This document shows positions 23,601 through 35,600 of a stretch of 64,000 nt of DNA, one piece after another. A model generated the notes under the pieces. That model ran no database searches, was not told the DNA's origin, and saw nothing but the letters and a program-made list of their open reading frames with translations. Source of the DNA: Plotosus lineatus (lineage: Eukaryota; Chordata; Actinopteri; Siluriformes; Plotosidae); the NCBI GenBank assembly GCA_024760905.1, contig CM045738.1, positions 50,194,797 to 50,258,796 of the forward strand. The letters are read 5' to 3'. A program made the translations under genes and the position numbers. Within the stretch, counting starts at the first letter, position 1. Every line of letters starts with the position of its first letter.

Positions 23601-26600
23601 GCTTGATCAGGATTCTCAAAACACAGACAGTTTTATTAACAAGAACTCAATATTTGGTTAAACATAATAATATTAAATAAATAAATGAGCACACTGTTAA
23701 TGGTGGACCCAGCCTTCACACACTGTCGACTGAGATAAGCTCCAGCCTGAAAATCAACCCGAACAGGATTCGGTGATGCGAGTCTGTGAACGGCCTTCTC
23801 ACCTGCTGGTCCCTCTGTAGGCCTGAGGTCCTTCCTGTTCCTGAGTTTCCTGGTGCAGCTGTGTGAGGATGAAGCAGTTCCAGCTCTGGATTAGCCGACC
23901 CAATCTGGCTTTCCCAGTCTGCTCATCTGAATCGGCCAGGATGAGACCTAGAGCGGATGCTTCAGGAATCGTCCGGAACGCCCGCAGAAAATTACTGGCC
24001 TGGAGGGAAGATGCGTCTCATTTAAGAAGGATTTTTTCCTGTCGTCATCCTCATCCTCATCAAAGTCTCTCAACAATGTGAAACTATAACCCGTGTTTTT
24101 ACTTCCAGTGCATGAATTCCACTTAAATCCAGCCGTGAGGGAGGGGCAAATGCAGCTGTGAGGGAGGGGCAAATGTAGCCGTGAGGGAGGGGCACAAGCC
24201 AGTGTCTCTCCCTCACGCTGGTCCAAAACCCAGATAAATGCAGAGGGTTGCGTCAGGAAGGGCATCCGGCATAAAACAAATGGCAAATAAAATATGCAAG
24301 TCAAAACAAAGAATTTCATACCGGATCGGTCGAGGCCCGGGGTTACAATGACCGCCATCAGTGCTGTTAACCGACAGGGTGCTGGTGGAAATTGGACAAC
24401 TGTTGGTCGAAGACATCGAAGAAGGAAAGGCGGGAGGCGTGTCCGTAGGCAGAGAGCGAGGAGAAAATGCATGAGTCTAGGACTGAAAGTAGGGACTTTG
24501 AATGTTGGACCTACGGCAGGAAAAGGTAGAGAGCTGGCTGACATGATGCAGAGGAGGAAGGTGGACATACTGTATGTTCAGGAGACCAAGTGGAAAAGTA
24601 GCAGGTCCAGAAGCTTAGGAGCAGGGTTTAAGCTGTTTTTTCATCATGTGGATAGGAAGAGAAATGGAGTGGAGTCATCTTGAAGGAGGAGTTTGTCAGG
24701 AATGTTCCAAAAGTGAAAAGAGTGTCAGACAGAGTGATGAGTCTCAAGTTAGAAATTGAAGGCGTGATGTTCAATGTTGTTAGTGCTTATGCCCCACAGG
24801 CAGGATGTGAGCGAGAAGAGAAGGAAAGATTCTGCAGTAAGTTAGATGAAGTGATGCAGAGTACCCCCAGAGGTGAAAGAGTGGTCGTTGGGGCAGACTT
24901 CAATGGACATGTCGGTGCAGGAAACAGAGGGGACGAGGAAGTGATGGGTAGGTTTGGTATCCAGGACAGGAACACAGAAGGACAGATGTTGATAGATTTT
25001 GCAAAAAGGATGGAAATGGCTGTGGTAAATACTTTCTTCCAGAAAAGAGAGGAGCATAGGGTGACTTATGAAAGTGGAGGTAGGAGCACACAGGTAGACC
25101 TACATCTTGCGTAGGCGATGCAATTTGAAGGAAGTCAGTGACTGCAAAGTAGTAGTGGGTGAGAGTGTTGCCAAACAGCATAGGATGGTGGTGTGCAGGA
25201 TGACGCTGATGGTGAGGAAAGTGAGGAAGGCAAAGGCAGAGCAGAAGACAAAGTGGTGGAAGCTGAAAAAGGAAGAGTGCCGTGTTGTCTTCAAGGAGGA
25301 GTTGAAAATGGCTTTGGGTGGTCAGGAAGTGCTTCTAGATGACTGGCCAACTACAGCTAATGTTATCAGGGAGACAGGTAGGAGAATACTTGGTGTGTCA
25401 TCTGGAAGGAGAGTAGATAAGGAGACTTGGTGGTGGAATGAGGAAGTGCAGGAGTGTGTACAAAGGAAGAGGTTAGCTAAGAAGAAGTGGGACATTGAGA
25501 GTACCGAAGAGAGTAAACAGGAGTACCGTGATTAAGGACAGAGAGGGAAATGTATTGACTAATGACAGAAGTGTGCTGGGAAGGTGGAAAGACTACTTTG
25601 AAGAGCTGATGAATGAGGAAAATGAAACAGAAAAAAGAGGAGAAGAGGTGACTGTTGAGGACCAGGAAGTAGCAAAGATTAGTCGGGGTGAAGTGAGGAG
25701 GGCAATGAAGAGGTTGAAGAATGGAAAGGCAGTAGGTCCTGATGACATAACAGTGGAGGTATGGAAGTGTCTAGGAGAGGTAGCAGTAGATTTCCTGACA
25801 AGAACATTCAACAAGGTCTGAGAGAGTGAGAGGATGCCAGAGGAATGGACAAGAAGTGTGATGGTGCCCATTTTTAAGAACAAGGGAGACGTGCAGAGTT
25901 GTGGCAACTACAGAGGGATAAAGTTGATGAGCCATACGATGAAGTGATGGGAAAGAATAGTGGAAGCTAGACTAAGGGCAGAGGTCAGCATTTGTGAACA
26001 ACAGTTTGGTTTCATGCCAAGAAAGAGCACCACAGATGCAGTGTTTGCTTTGAGGATGTTAATAGAGAAGTACAGAGAAGGTCAGGAGCTGCATTGTGCC
26101 TTTGTGGATCTGGAGAAAGCACAAGACAGGGTGCCGAGAGAGGAACTGTGGTATTGCATGAGGAAGTCTGAAATGGCAGAGAAGTATATTAGAGAGGTGC
26201 AGGACATGTATGAGAGATGTAAGACCATGGTGAGGTGTGCTGTCGGTGTGACAGAAGAGTTCAAGGTGGAGGTAGGACTGCATCAAGGGTCAGCTCTGAG
26301 CCCCTTCTTGTTTGCTATGGTGATGGACAGGCTGACAGACGAGGTTAGACAAGATTCCCCATGGACTATGATGTTTGCAGATGACATTTTGATCTGTAGT
26401 GAGAACAGAGAACAAGTGGAGTGAAATCTAAGAGGTGGAGGTATGCCCTGGAAAGGAGGGGAATGAAGGTTAGCCACAGTAAGAAAGTATACATGTGTAT
26501 GAATGACAAGGACCCAAGAGGAACGGTGAGGTTACAGGGAGCAGAGATAAGGAAGGTGGAGGATTTTAAGTACTTAGGCTCAACAATCCAGAGCAATGGA

Positions 26601-29600
26601 GAGTGTGGAAAAGCGGTGAAGAAGCGTGTGCAGGCAGGTTGGAATGGTTGGAGAAAAGTATTCGGTGTGATGTGTGATAGGAGGGTATCGGCAAGAATGA
26701 AAGGAAAAGTGTACAAGACGGTGTTGAGGCCAGCGATGTTGTATGGTTTAGAAACAGTGGCCCTGGGGAAAAGACAGGAGGCAGAGCTGGAGGTAGCAGA
26801 GATGAAAATGTTGAGGTTGTCTTTGGGAGTAACGAGGATGGATAGGATCAGGAATGAGCACATCAGAGGAACAGCACATGTAAGACGTTTTGGAGACAAA
26901 GTAGGAGAGGCTAGATTTGAGCTGCTTTGGACATGTACATAGGAGGGATAGTGAGTATATTGGTAGTAGGATGCTGAGGTTGGAACTACCAGGCAGAAGG
27001 CCTCGAGGAAGACCAAAGAGACGATTCATGGATGTGGTGAAGGAAAACATGAAGGCAGCTGGTGTAAGAGAAGATGATGCAGAGGATAGGGTGAGATGGA
27101 GCCAGATGATTCGTTGTGGCGACCCCTGAAGGGAAAAGCCGAAAGGAAAAGAAGAAGAATTCCACTTAAAAAAAAGAAGTTTAAAGCTCCTTCATGAATG
27201 ATTCATCACAACAGGAAGGTCAGATACAGTAGAGTCTTGCTAAAACACACTTTGGGGTCCCAATGCACCTCAACAATTATTAAGTGATGACACATTTTAG
27301 CTAATATCGTGTACATTTTTAGGTAATACGCAGGTGTGGATGTGCTCGTGTAGACGTGAATGGATCAAAGCAGAAAGTGTCATAAACTGGGGCGAATCGG
27401 CCCTTCAGAATTTATACACCTCCCTGTGCCACTGCTAACCGGTATGTGAAGTGTACCTGGCAGGGGTCTCCTCTGCTCAGATCGAGCATGTGAAAAAGGA
27501 ATCCGAGCTCACAGGCCAAGCAGAACTCCTTCTGACACAGGTGATTCTGCACCAGGCATCGAATCGGCTCCAGGAAATACAGCACCTGACGACCACAGAG
27601 ACGGAGGAATGATTGTTTCACAAAAAGGTACAAGACTGACGAGAGCCCTGCGAATAGTCAGGAGACTTGAAGTCCAGTGTATAGTTGTAAAGTTCATGTT
27701 GAGGTGAGTGTGTACACACCTGGATCATGCAGTTACAGTACGCATTGGGGATATGAGGCTCCAAACCAGCAAACAGAGTTCTGTTATAATGCTTGAAGTC
27801 AAAGTCTTCCAAGCCCAGCTTGGAGTATTTGATGGTGACCTGGTGGAGAATGAGCGAAACTTACAGTCTGGTTTAATTATTATTATTATTAATAGCAAAC
27901 CTCTCATCCTTGTGCGCATAAAGGGAGTGCAAAGAGTTCCCAGTAAAACTATTACAAAACAATAGACATTCCCCCTCTAGCACCCCAGGTTGTATCGTAT
28001 TTTCCAGACTATAAGTCCCACTTTTTTCATACTTCGGCTGAAGGTGCGACTTATACTCCAGAGCGACTTACGTGTGAAAATTAGATATAATTCTGTTTGT
28101 CATAATAATAAACATAATTTCACGTTTGTTATTTTTACACTCACAACCACAAGAGGGCACTCTAGGCTTGGGTACCAGTACTTGATCATCCTGTAACACT
28201 GAAGAAATGGCCCCCCCAAAAGAAAATCCTATTCTGCGGATTCCAAGCTGCAAGTCGAGAAACATGCAGCATAAAGTAGTAATTGAGCAGCAGAAAGAAA
28301 GTTTGGAGTGAACGATAAACTTTTGAGGGACTGGAGAAAAGCAGAGATTATTACTACTGCAATGAAGAAAACAAAAACAGCTAATCGCGGGCTAAAAGCT
28401 AGATGGCCACAGCTAGAGGAACGAGCTCGTACATGGGGGCTTGTGCAACATGCCTCAGAGTGGGGCTTGTCAACAGTGCAGTTGCGTCTCCACGCCCAGG
28501 TAGTTGTCAAGGAGATAAATAGAAATGACTTCTATGAAGTCATCCTTGGTATTACCGCTTAATGCAATGCAACCGCCTCTCTATCAGAGCGAGGACCACA
28601 ATGTCACAAAACGTCCAGCAGATTCTCAAGCCAAGGTAGACAGTTTCCATTAGTTTGCGACTTATAGTCCAGTGCGACTTATACTGGTCCTTTTCAAAAA
28701 ATTAACATATTGTGATAAAGTTCATTATTTTCTGTCATGTACTGATAAACATTAGACTTTGATATATTTTAGATTCATTACACACAACTGAAGTAGTTCA
28801 AGCCTTTTATTGTTTAATATTGATAATATTGGCAAAAAAGTAAAGAAAAACCAAAAATCCCCATCTCAAAAAATTAGCACATTTCATCGGACCAATAAAA
28901 AAAAAAAAAAAAGTGCTTTTAATACAAAAAAAGTCAACCTTCAAATAATTATGTTCAGTTATGCACTCAATACTTGGTTAGGACCCTTTTGCAGAAATGA
29001 CTGCTTCAATGCGGCGTGGCATGGAGACAATCAGCCTGTGGCACTGCTGAGGTGTTATGGAGGCCCAGGATGCTTCGATAGCGGCCTTAAGCTCATCCAC
29101 AGTGTTGGGTCTGGTGTCTCTCAACTTTCTCTTCACAATATCCCACAGATTCTCTATGGGCTTCAGGTCAGGAGAGTTGGCAGGCCAATTGAGCCCAGTA
29201 ATACCATGGTCAGTAAACCATTGAGCAGTGGTTTTGGCACTGTGAGCAGGTGCCAGGTCGTGCTGAAAAATGAAATCTTCATCTCCATAAAGCTTTTCAG
29301 CAAATGGAAGCATGAAGTGCTCCAAAATCTCCTGATAGCTAGCTGCATTGACCCTGCCCTTGATAAAAAACAGTGGACCAACACCAGCAGCTGACATGGC
29401 ACCCCAGGCTATCACTGACTGTGGGTACTCGACACTGGACTTCAGGCATTTTGGCATTTCCTTCTCCCCAGTCTTCCTCCAGACTCTGGCACCTTGATTT
29501 CCCAAGGACATTCAAAATTTGCTTTCATCCGAAAAAAGTACTTTGGACCACTGAGCAACAGTCCAGTGCTGCTTCTCTGTAGCCCAGGTCAGGCACTTCT

Positions 29601-32600
29601 ACCACTGTTTCTGGTTCAAAAGTGGCTTGACCTGGGGAATGCGGCACCTGTAGCCCAGTCCACAGCTTCCACAGGTCCCCCAAGGTCTGGAATCGGCCCT
29701 TCTCCACAATCTTCCTCAGGGTCCAGTCACCTCTTCTGGTTGTGCAGCGTTTTCTGCCACACTTTTTCCTTCCCACAGACGTCCCACTGAGGTGCCTTGA
29801 TATACAGCACTCTGGGAACAGCCTATTCGCTCAGAGATTTCTTTCTGTGTCTTACCCTCTTGCTTGAGGGTGTCACTGATGGCCTTCTGGACAGCAGTCA
29901 GGTCGGCAGTCTTACCCATGATTGCGGTTTTGAGTAATGAACCAGGCTGGGAGTTTTTAAAAGCCTCAGGAATCTTTTGCAGCTGTTTAGAGTTAATTCT
30001 TTGATTCAGATGATTCGGTTAATAGCTCATTTAGACTACCTTTTCATCATCAAATCATCAGTCATGATCATCAGTATTAAAACAATAAAAGACCTGAAAT
30101 ATTTCAGTTGGTGTGCAATGAATCTAAAATATATGAAAGTTTAATTTTTATGAGTACATTACAGAAAATAATGAACTTTATGACAATATGCTAATTTTTT
30201 GAGAAGGACTAGTGTATGTTTTTTCTTATTTATTATGCATTTTTTTGGCTAATGCAACTTGTACTCCGGAGCGACGTATAGTCCGAAAAATACGGTACAT
30301 GTGCAACAAATTCTCATTAGACTTCCCATGTTGCTTTCTATGACTGGGCTCTACGGAGTTAACACTGATTTTCGTTATTTCTGTTCATGTAAAGCTTTCT
30401 CCAGTGTCAACTGAAAACTCCCAGCATTTACACTCCCTGCTCCAGCGTACAGACCGGATGAGCTGAATCAGACGCACCTGAACCGGGGGACCACGAAACC
30501 ATACAGTCCCATCCATATAGAGTATATTAAAAAAAAAATCAGTACCTTCCTGTACTTCTTTGGCACCATGTAAAGATGAGGCATCTCGTCTCGACCAATC
30601 GGAGATTCTGGAACCTGGTTATAGTTGTCATACTCTAGCTCCACCTCCTTTACCTTATAAGGAATCTGGCAAAAAAAAATATTTACTTTGTAATTTATTC
30701 ATTGACTAAATGAATAATGTATTATTCATGTCCTCTGAGCAAGGACACTGCACATCCTGATCAACTCACCGGGCCATCTCTGGGCCAATACACACACACA
30801 CACACACACACTCACACACACATGCACACATACACACACCATGGGGTGATTTGGAAAAAAAAAAAGCCGACTGAACATGTTTCTGGACTGTGAAAAGAAA
30901 CCCGGCAGACCCTGAGGAAACCCATCCAAGCATAGGAAGAACATGCAATCTCCACAAACCCCTGCCGAGCCAGGGAATCGAACCCAGGACCTTCTTGCTC
31001 TGAGGCAGAAGCAATAACCACTATGCCATCATGTGCCACTTGCACACTGTCAGTACATATGTTTATTGTTTATTATACTGATCCTTATTACAAACAAAAA
31101 AAACTCAAATTACTATCATTACAGCTGGAGATGTTTATTTTTTCATAGTCTTACTTCAAATTTATCTTTTAGTTTCCATTTTAATGCTGAGAGTCTGACC
31201 AGAAAATCAACACATTATTATTAATCAGAAAAAAATTAACTGGGTTATACATTTTGTTATTGCATAGCATATCCTCCACAGAGCACAGTGTATTACAGCT
31301 GATATTGTTTTAGAAAACCACCAATCACTATAATCAGCTGATCAGGAACGAGTCCAGTCCAGTGGAGTCGAGTACAGCAACCAAAGATTAAAATAAACCG
31401 GTTCTGATCCACTTAAAAAAAACCACGTCTTTCAGTTGTACACAAAGTCCTGCTGTACGAGGTTTGTCTGTTTGCCTGTTAGCAGAATTATGCAAAAATA
31501 GATTCAACGATTTTCAAAAAGCTCAGAGTAGGGACAGCTTTGGTCCTGGAAAAAGCCCATGAAATTTCACAGCAGAGCCAGGAATTTAAGGATTACAGAG
31601 GTATTTTGAATTACGAGTGTCTTTTATAATAAATTTTCCATGATACGAGCTTGGACCCACCAAAAATCTGCCCATGCAACCAGCAAAATTTTGATTTACG
31701 ACCTCTTCTGCGGAAATGGCTTTTCCGGGCCAATTAGCCTCGTATTCGTGTACTCCTCCGCGCTCCAAGAACACCTTGCACAGTGCTTCTCAATTAGTTT
31801 CTGAGATGCCCCAATAGGAAGAAAAAAACATTTCACACGCACCCAGCGCGTGACTATAAATAGTATTTACTGCACTTCATATCGTTTGCTCGGTGCTTTT
31901 TCTCTACACTATAGAAACACAGTGAGAGCGCCACTGCCACCTACTGTAGAGAATGCACGATTACACATAATTCTAGTACAGTATTGCAAAAAAGCATGCC
32001 CCCCCACACCCCCCAGACATCACACCACGCCCTCACACCCCCAAGACATCACAGGGTCATACACGCATCCCCTGGCATCACGCCGCACCCGGCAAGGCAC
32101 GGCCCACTATTTGAGAAGCACTGGCCTTGTGGGAGCTCACCTTGAGACTTTCCTCACTGGCATTCATAGCGTACACATGCACAAAATTCTCATCCTTCTC
32201 CTCCTCTGTTACGCACCACTTTATGCCTGCTCATGTGACATCTTCACCACAGTCGTTAATTGGAAGGATTAGCTGACTTATTGTTTATTCTTATTTTATT
32301 ATTTATTATTAATGCTAATGTACATGTATTATTATTATTAAATATTTGTGAGCCACTGCACCGAAAGCAGGCTCGTGTCCAAAAATGAAAAATTAGCTTT
32401 TTACATAGTCAGATAGAGGAGGCCCAAAGCTGCAAAATGCAGCAAAAAGTTTGTCAATACCCTGAAAACTGAGCGAGCTATGCTATTTCTTGTATCAGCA
32501 TTCAACTAAAATTTTCAAAAGACATTTTAGAGAAAAATGAGCACAAAGATTGCACTTATTCCAAGATCGTTAATCCTTAGCAACCAAATATTTTTATGCA

Positions 32601-35600
32601 CCTCAGCCATATAAACCTTTGTAAAACTCGGAAAAAAATTATGTCGAGATGATAAGAGAAATCATCTGCATTTTAACCCATCAGTCACCGTGGTAAGCCC
32701 CAAAAAATGAACAAAAAACAATTCTGTTTATTCCAATAACATCAGTATGGATCTTTTCGATCATTATATAAAGGATCAAATGCTTCTTCTTCTTCTTCTT
32801 TTCCTTTCGGCTTTTCTCTTCAGGGGTCGCCAATCATCTGCCTCCATCTCACCACCCTATCCTTTGCATCTTCTCTTACGCCAACGACCTTCATGTCCTC
32901 CTTCATCACATCCATGAATCGTCTCTTTGGTCTTCCTCGAGGCCTTCTGCCTGGTTGTTCCAACCTCAGCATCCTACTACCAATATACTCACTATCCCTC
33001 CTCTGTACATGTCCAAAGCATCTCAAATCTAGCCTCTCTGACTTTGTCTCCAAAACGTCTTACATGTGCTGTTCCTCTGATGTGCTCATTCCTGATCCTA
33101 TCCATCCTCGTTACTCCCAAAGACAACCTCAACATTTTCATCTCTGCTACCTCCAGCTCTGCCTCCTGTCTTTTCCCCAGGGCCACTGTTTCTAAACCAT
33201 ACAACATCGCTGGCCTCAACACCGTCTTGTACACTTTTCCTTTCATTCTTGCCGATACCCTCCTATCACACATCACACCGAATACTTTTCTCCAACCATT
33301 CCAACCTGCCTGCACACGCTTCTTCACCGCTTTTCCACACTCTCCATTGCTCTGGATTGTTGAGCCTAAGTACTTAAAATCCTCCACCTTCCTTATCTCT
33401 GCTCCCTGTAACCTCACCGTTCCTCTTGGGTCCTTGTCATTCATACACATGTATACTTTCTTACTGTGGCTAACCTTCATTCCCCTCCTTTCCAGGGCAT
33501 ACCTCCACCTCTTAGATTTCACTCCACTTGTTCTCTGTTCTCACTACAGATCAAAATGTCATCTGCAAACATCATAGTCCATGGGGAATCTTGTCTAACC
33601 TCGTCTGTCAGCCTGTCCATCACCATAGCAAACAAGAAGGGGCTCAGAGCTGACCCTTGATGCAGTCCCACCTCCACCTTGAACTCTTCTGTCACACCGA
33701 CAGCACACCTCACCATGGTCTTACATCTCTCATACATGTCCTGCACCTCTCTAATATACTTCTCTGCCATTTCAGACTTCCTCATGCAATACCACAGTTC
33801 CTCTCTTGGCACCCTGTCATATGCTTTCTCCAGAGCCACAAAGGCACAATGCAGTTCCTTCTGACCTTCTCTGTACTTCTCTATTAACATCCTCAAGGCA
33901 AACACTGAATCTGTGGTGCTTTTTCTTGGCATGAAACCAAACTGTTGTTCACAAATGCTGACCTCTGCCCTTAGTCTAGCTTCCACTATTCTTTCCCATA
34001 ACTTCATCGTTATGGCTCATCAACTTTATCCCTCTGTAGTTGCCACAACTCTGCACGTCTCCCTTGTTCTTAAAAATGGGCGCCATCACACTTCTCCTCC
34101 ATTCCTCTGGCATCCTTTCACTCTCTAAGACCTTGTTGAATGTTCTTGTCAGGAAATCTACTGCTACCTCTCCTAGACACTTTCATATCTCCACCGGTAT
34201 GTCATCAGGATCAACTGCCTTTCCATTCTTCACCCTCTTCATTGCCCTCCTCACTTCACCCCTACTAATCTTTGCTACTTCCTGGTCCTCAACGGTCACC
34301 TCTTCTACTCTTTTTTTCTCTCTCATTTGCCTCATTCATCAGCTCTTCAAAGTAGTCTTTCCATCTTCCCAGCACAATTCTGTCATCAGTCAATACATTT
34401 CCCTCTCCATCCTTAATCACTAACTTGCTGCACGTCCTTCCCATCTCTATTTCTCTGCTGTGCCAACCTGTATAAATCATTTTCTCCCTCTTTACCTTCC
34501 AACCGAGCATACAAGTCATCATGCGCCCTCTGTTTGGCCTTTGACACCACTACTTTCGCCTTATACTCTGTCTCCCTGTACTCCTGTTTATTCTCTTCGG
34601 TCCTCTCAATGTCCCACTTCTTCTTAGCTAACCTCTTCCTTTGTACACACTCCTGCACTTCCTCATTCCACCACCAAGTCTCCTTATCTACTCTCCTTCC
34701 AGATGACACACCAAGTATTCTCCTACCTGTCTCCCTGATCACATTAGCTGTAGTTGTCCAGTCATCCGGAAGCACTTCCTGGCCATCCAAAGCCATTTTC
34801 AACTCCTTGAAGACAACACGGCACTCTTCCTTTTTCAGCTTCCACCACTTTGTCTTCTGCTCTGCCTTTGAATTCTTCACCATCAGCGTCATCCTGCACA
34901 CCACCATCCTATGCTGTTTGTCAGCACTCTCACCCACTACTACTTTGCAGTCACTGACTTCCTTCAAATTACATCGCCTGCACAAGATGTAGTCTACCTG
35001 CGTGCGCCTACCTCCGCTTTTATAAGTCACCCTATGCTCCTCTCTCTTCTGGAAGAAAGTATTTACCACAGCCAGTTCCATCCTTTTTGCAAATTCTACC
35101 AACATCTGTCCTGTGTTCCTGTCCTGGATACCAAACCTGCCCATCACTTCCTTGTCCCTTCTGTTTCCTGCACCAACATGTCCATTGAAGTCTTCCCCAA
35201 CGACCACTCTTTCATCTCTTTGGGTATTCTGCATCACTTCATCTAACTTACTGCAGAATCTTTCCTTCTCTTCTAGCTCACATCCTGCCTGTGGGGCATA
35301 AGCACTAACAACATTGAGCATTACACCTTCAATTTCTAACTTGAGACTCATCACTCTGTCTGACACTCTTTTCACTTTTGGAACATTCCTGACAAACTTC
35401 TCCTTCAAGACGACTCCACTCCATTTCTCGTCCCATCCACATGATGAAAAAACAGCTTAAACCCTGCTCCTAAGCGTCTAGACTTGCTACCTTTCCACCT
35501 GGTCTCCTGAACACACAGTATGTCCACCTTCCTCCTCTGCATCATGTCAGCCAGCTCTCTACCGTTTTCTTTCATAGTTCCAATATTCAAAGTCCCTACT

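Larger units (their letters stand above)
24128..27156 (+). mobile_element. RTE-clade LINE copy C, full length with 14-bp TSD
   Basis: It is flanked by GAATTCCACTTAAA at 24114-24127 and 27157-27170. It opens with three ~25-bp tandem units (24128-24196), then a 5' UTR, the endonuclease (~24466-25114), RT (~25400-26430) and the C-terminal region (to 27129). The 3' end is 'gacccctgaagggaaaagcc' and (GAA)n. Coding frames are broken by several indels and a stop right after [16 protein letters not shown]. At 3029 bp it fits a complete RTE. It lies in the PAN2 intron between exons 10 and 11, in antisense to PAN2. Confidence 0.93.
27995..30295 (+). mobile_element. pogo/Tigger-like element with 'cggactata' ends, split by Tc1
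   Basis: Ends TCGTATTTTCCAGACTATA and, inverted, CCGTATTTTTCGGACTATA, each next to TA. The interior encodes a transposase remnant (28262-28640). A Tc1-like element (28684-30214) is inserted near the right end. Confidence 0.8.

Noticed and set aside
32927..33577. 216-aa plus-strand ORF at 32.9-33.6 kb, and its twin at 26.4-27.0 kb (minus)
   Set aside because: Identical in kind to the previous case: antisense of RTE copies D and C.
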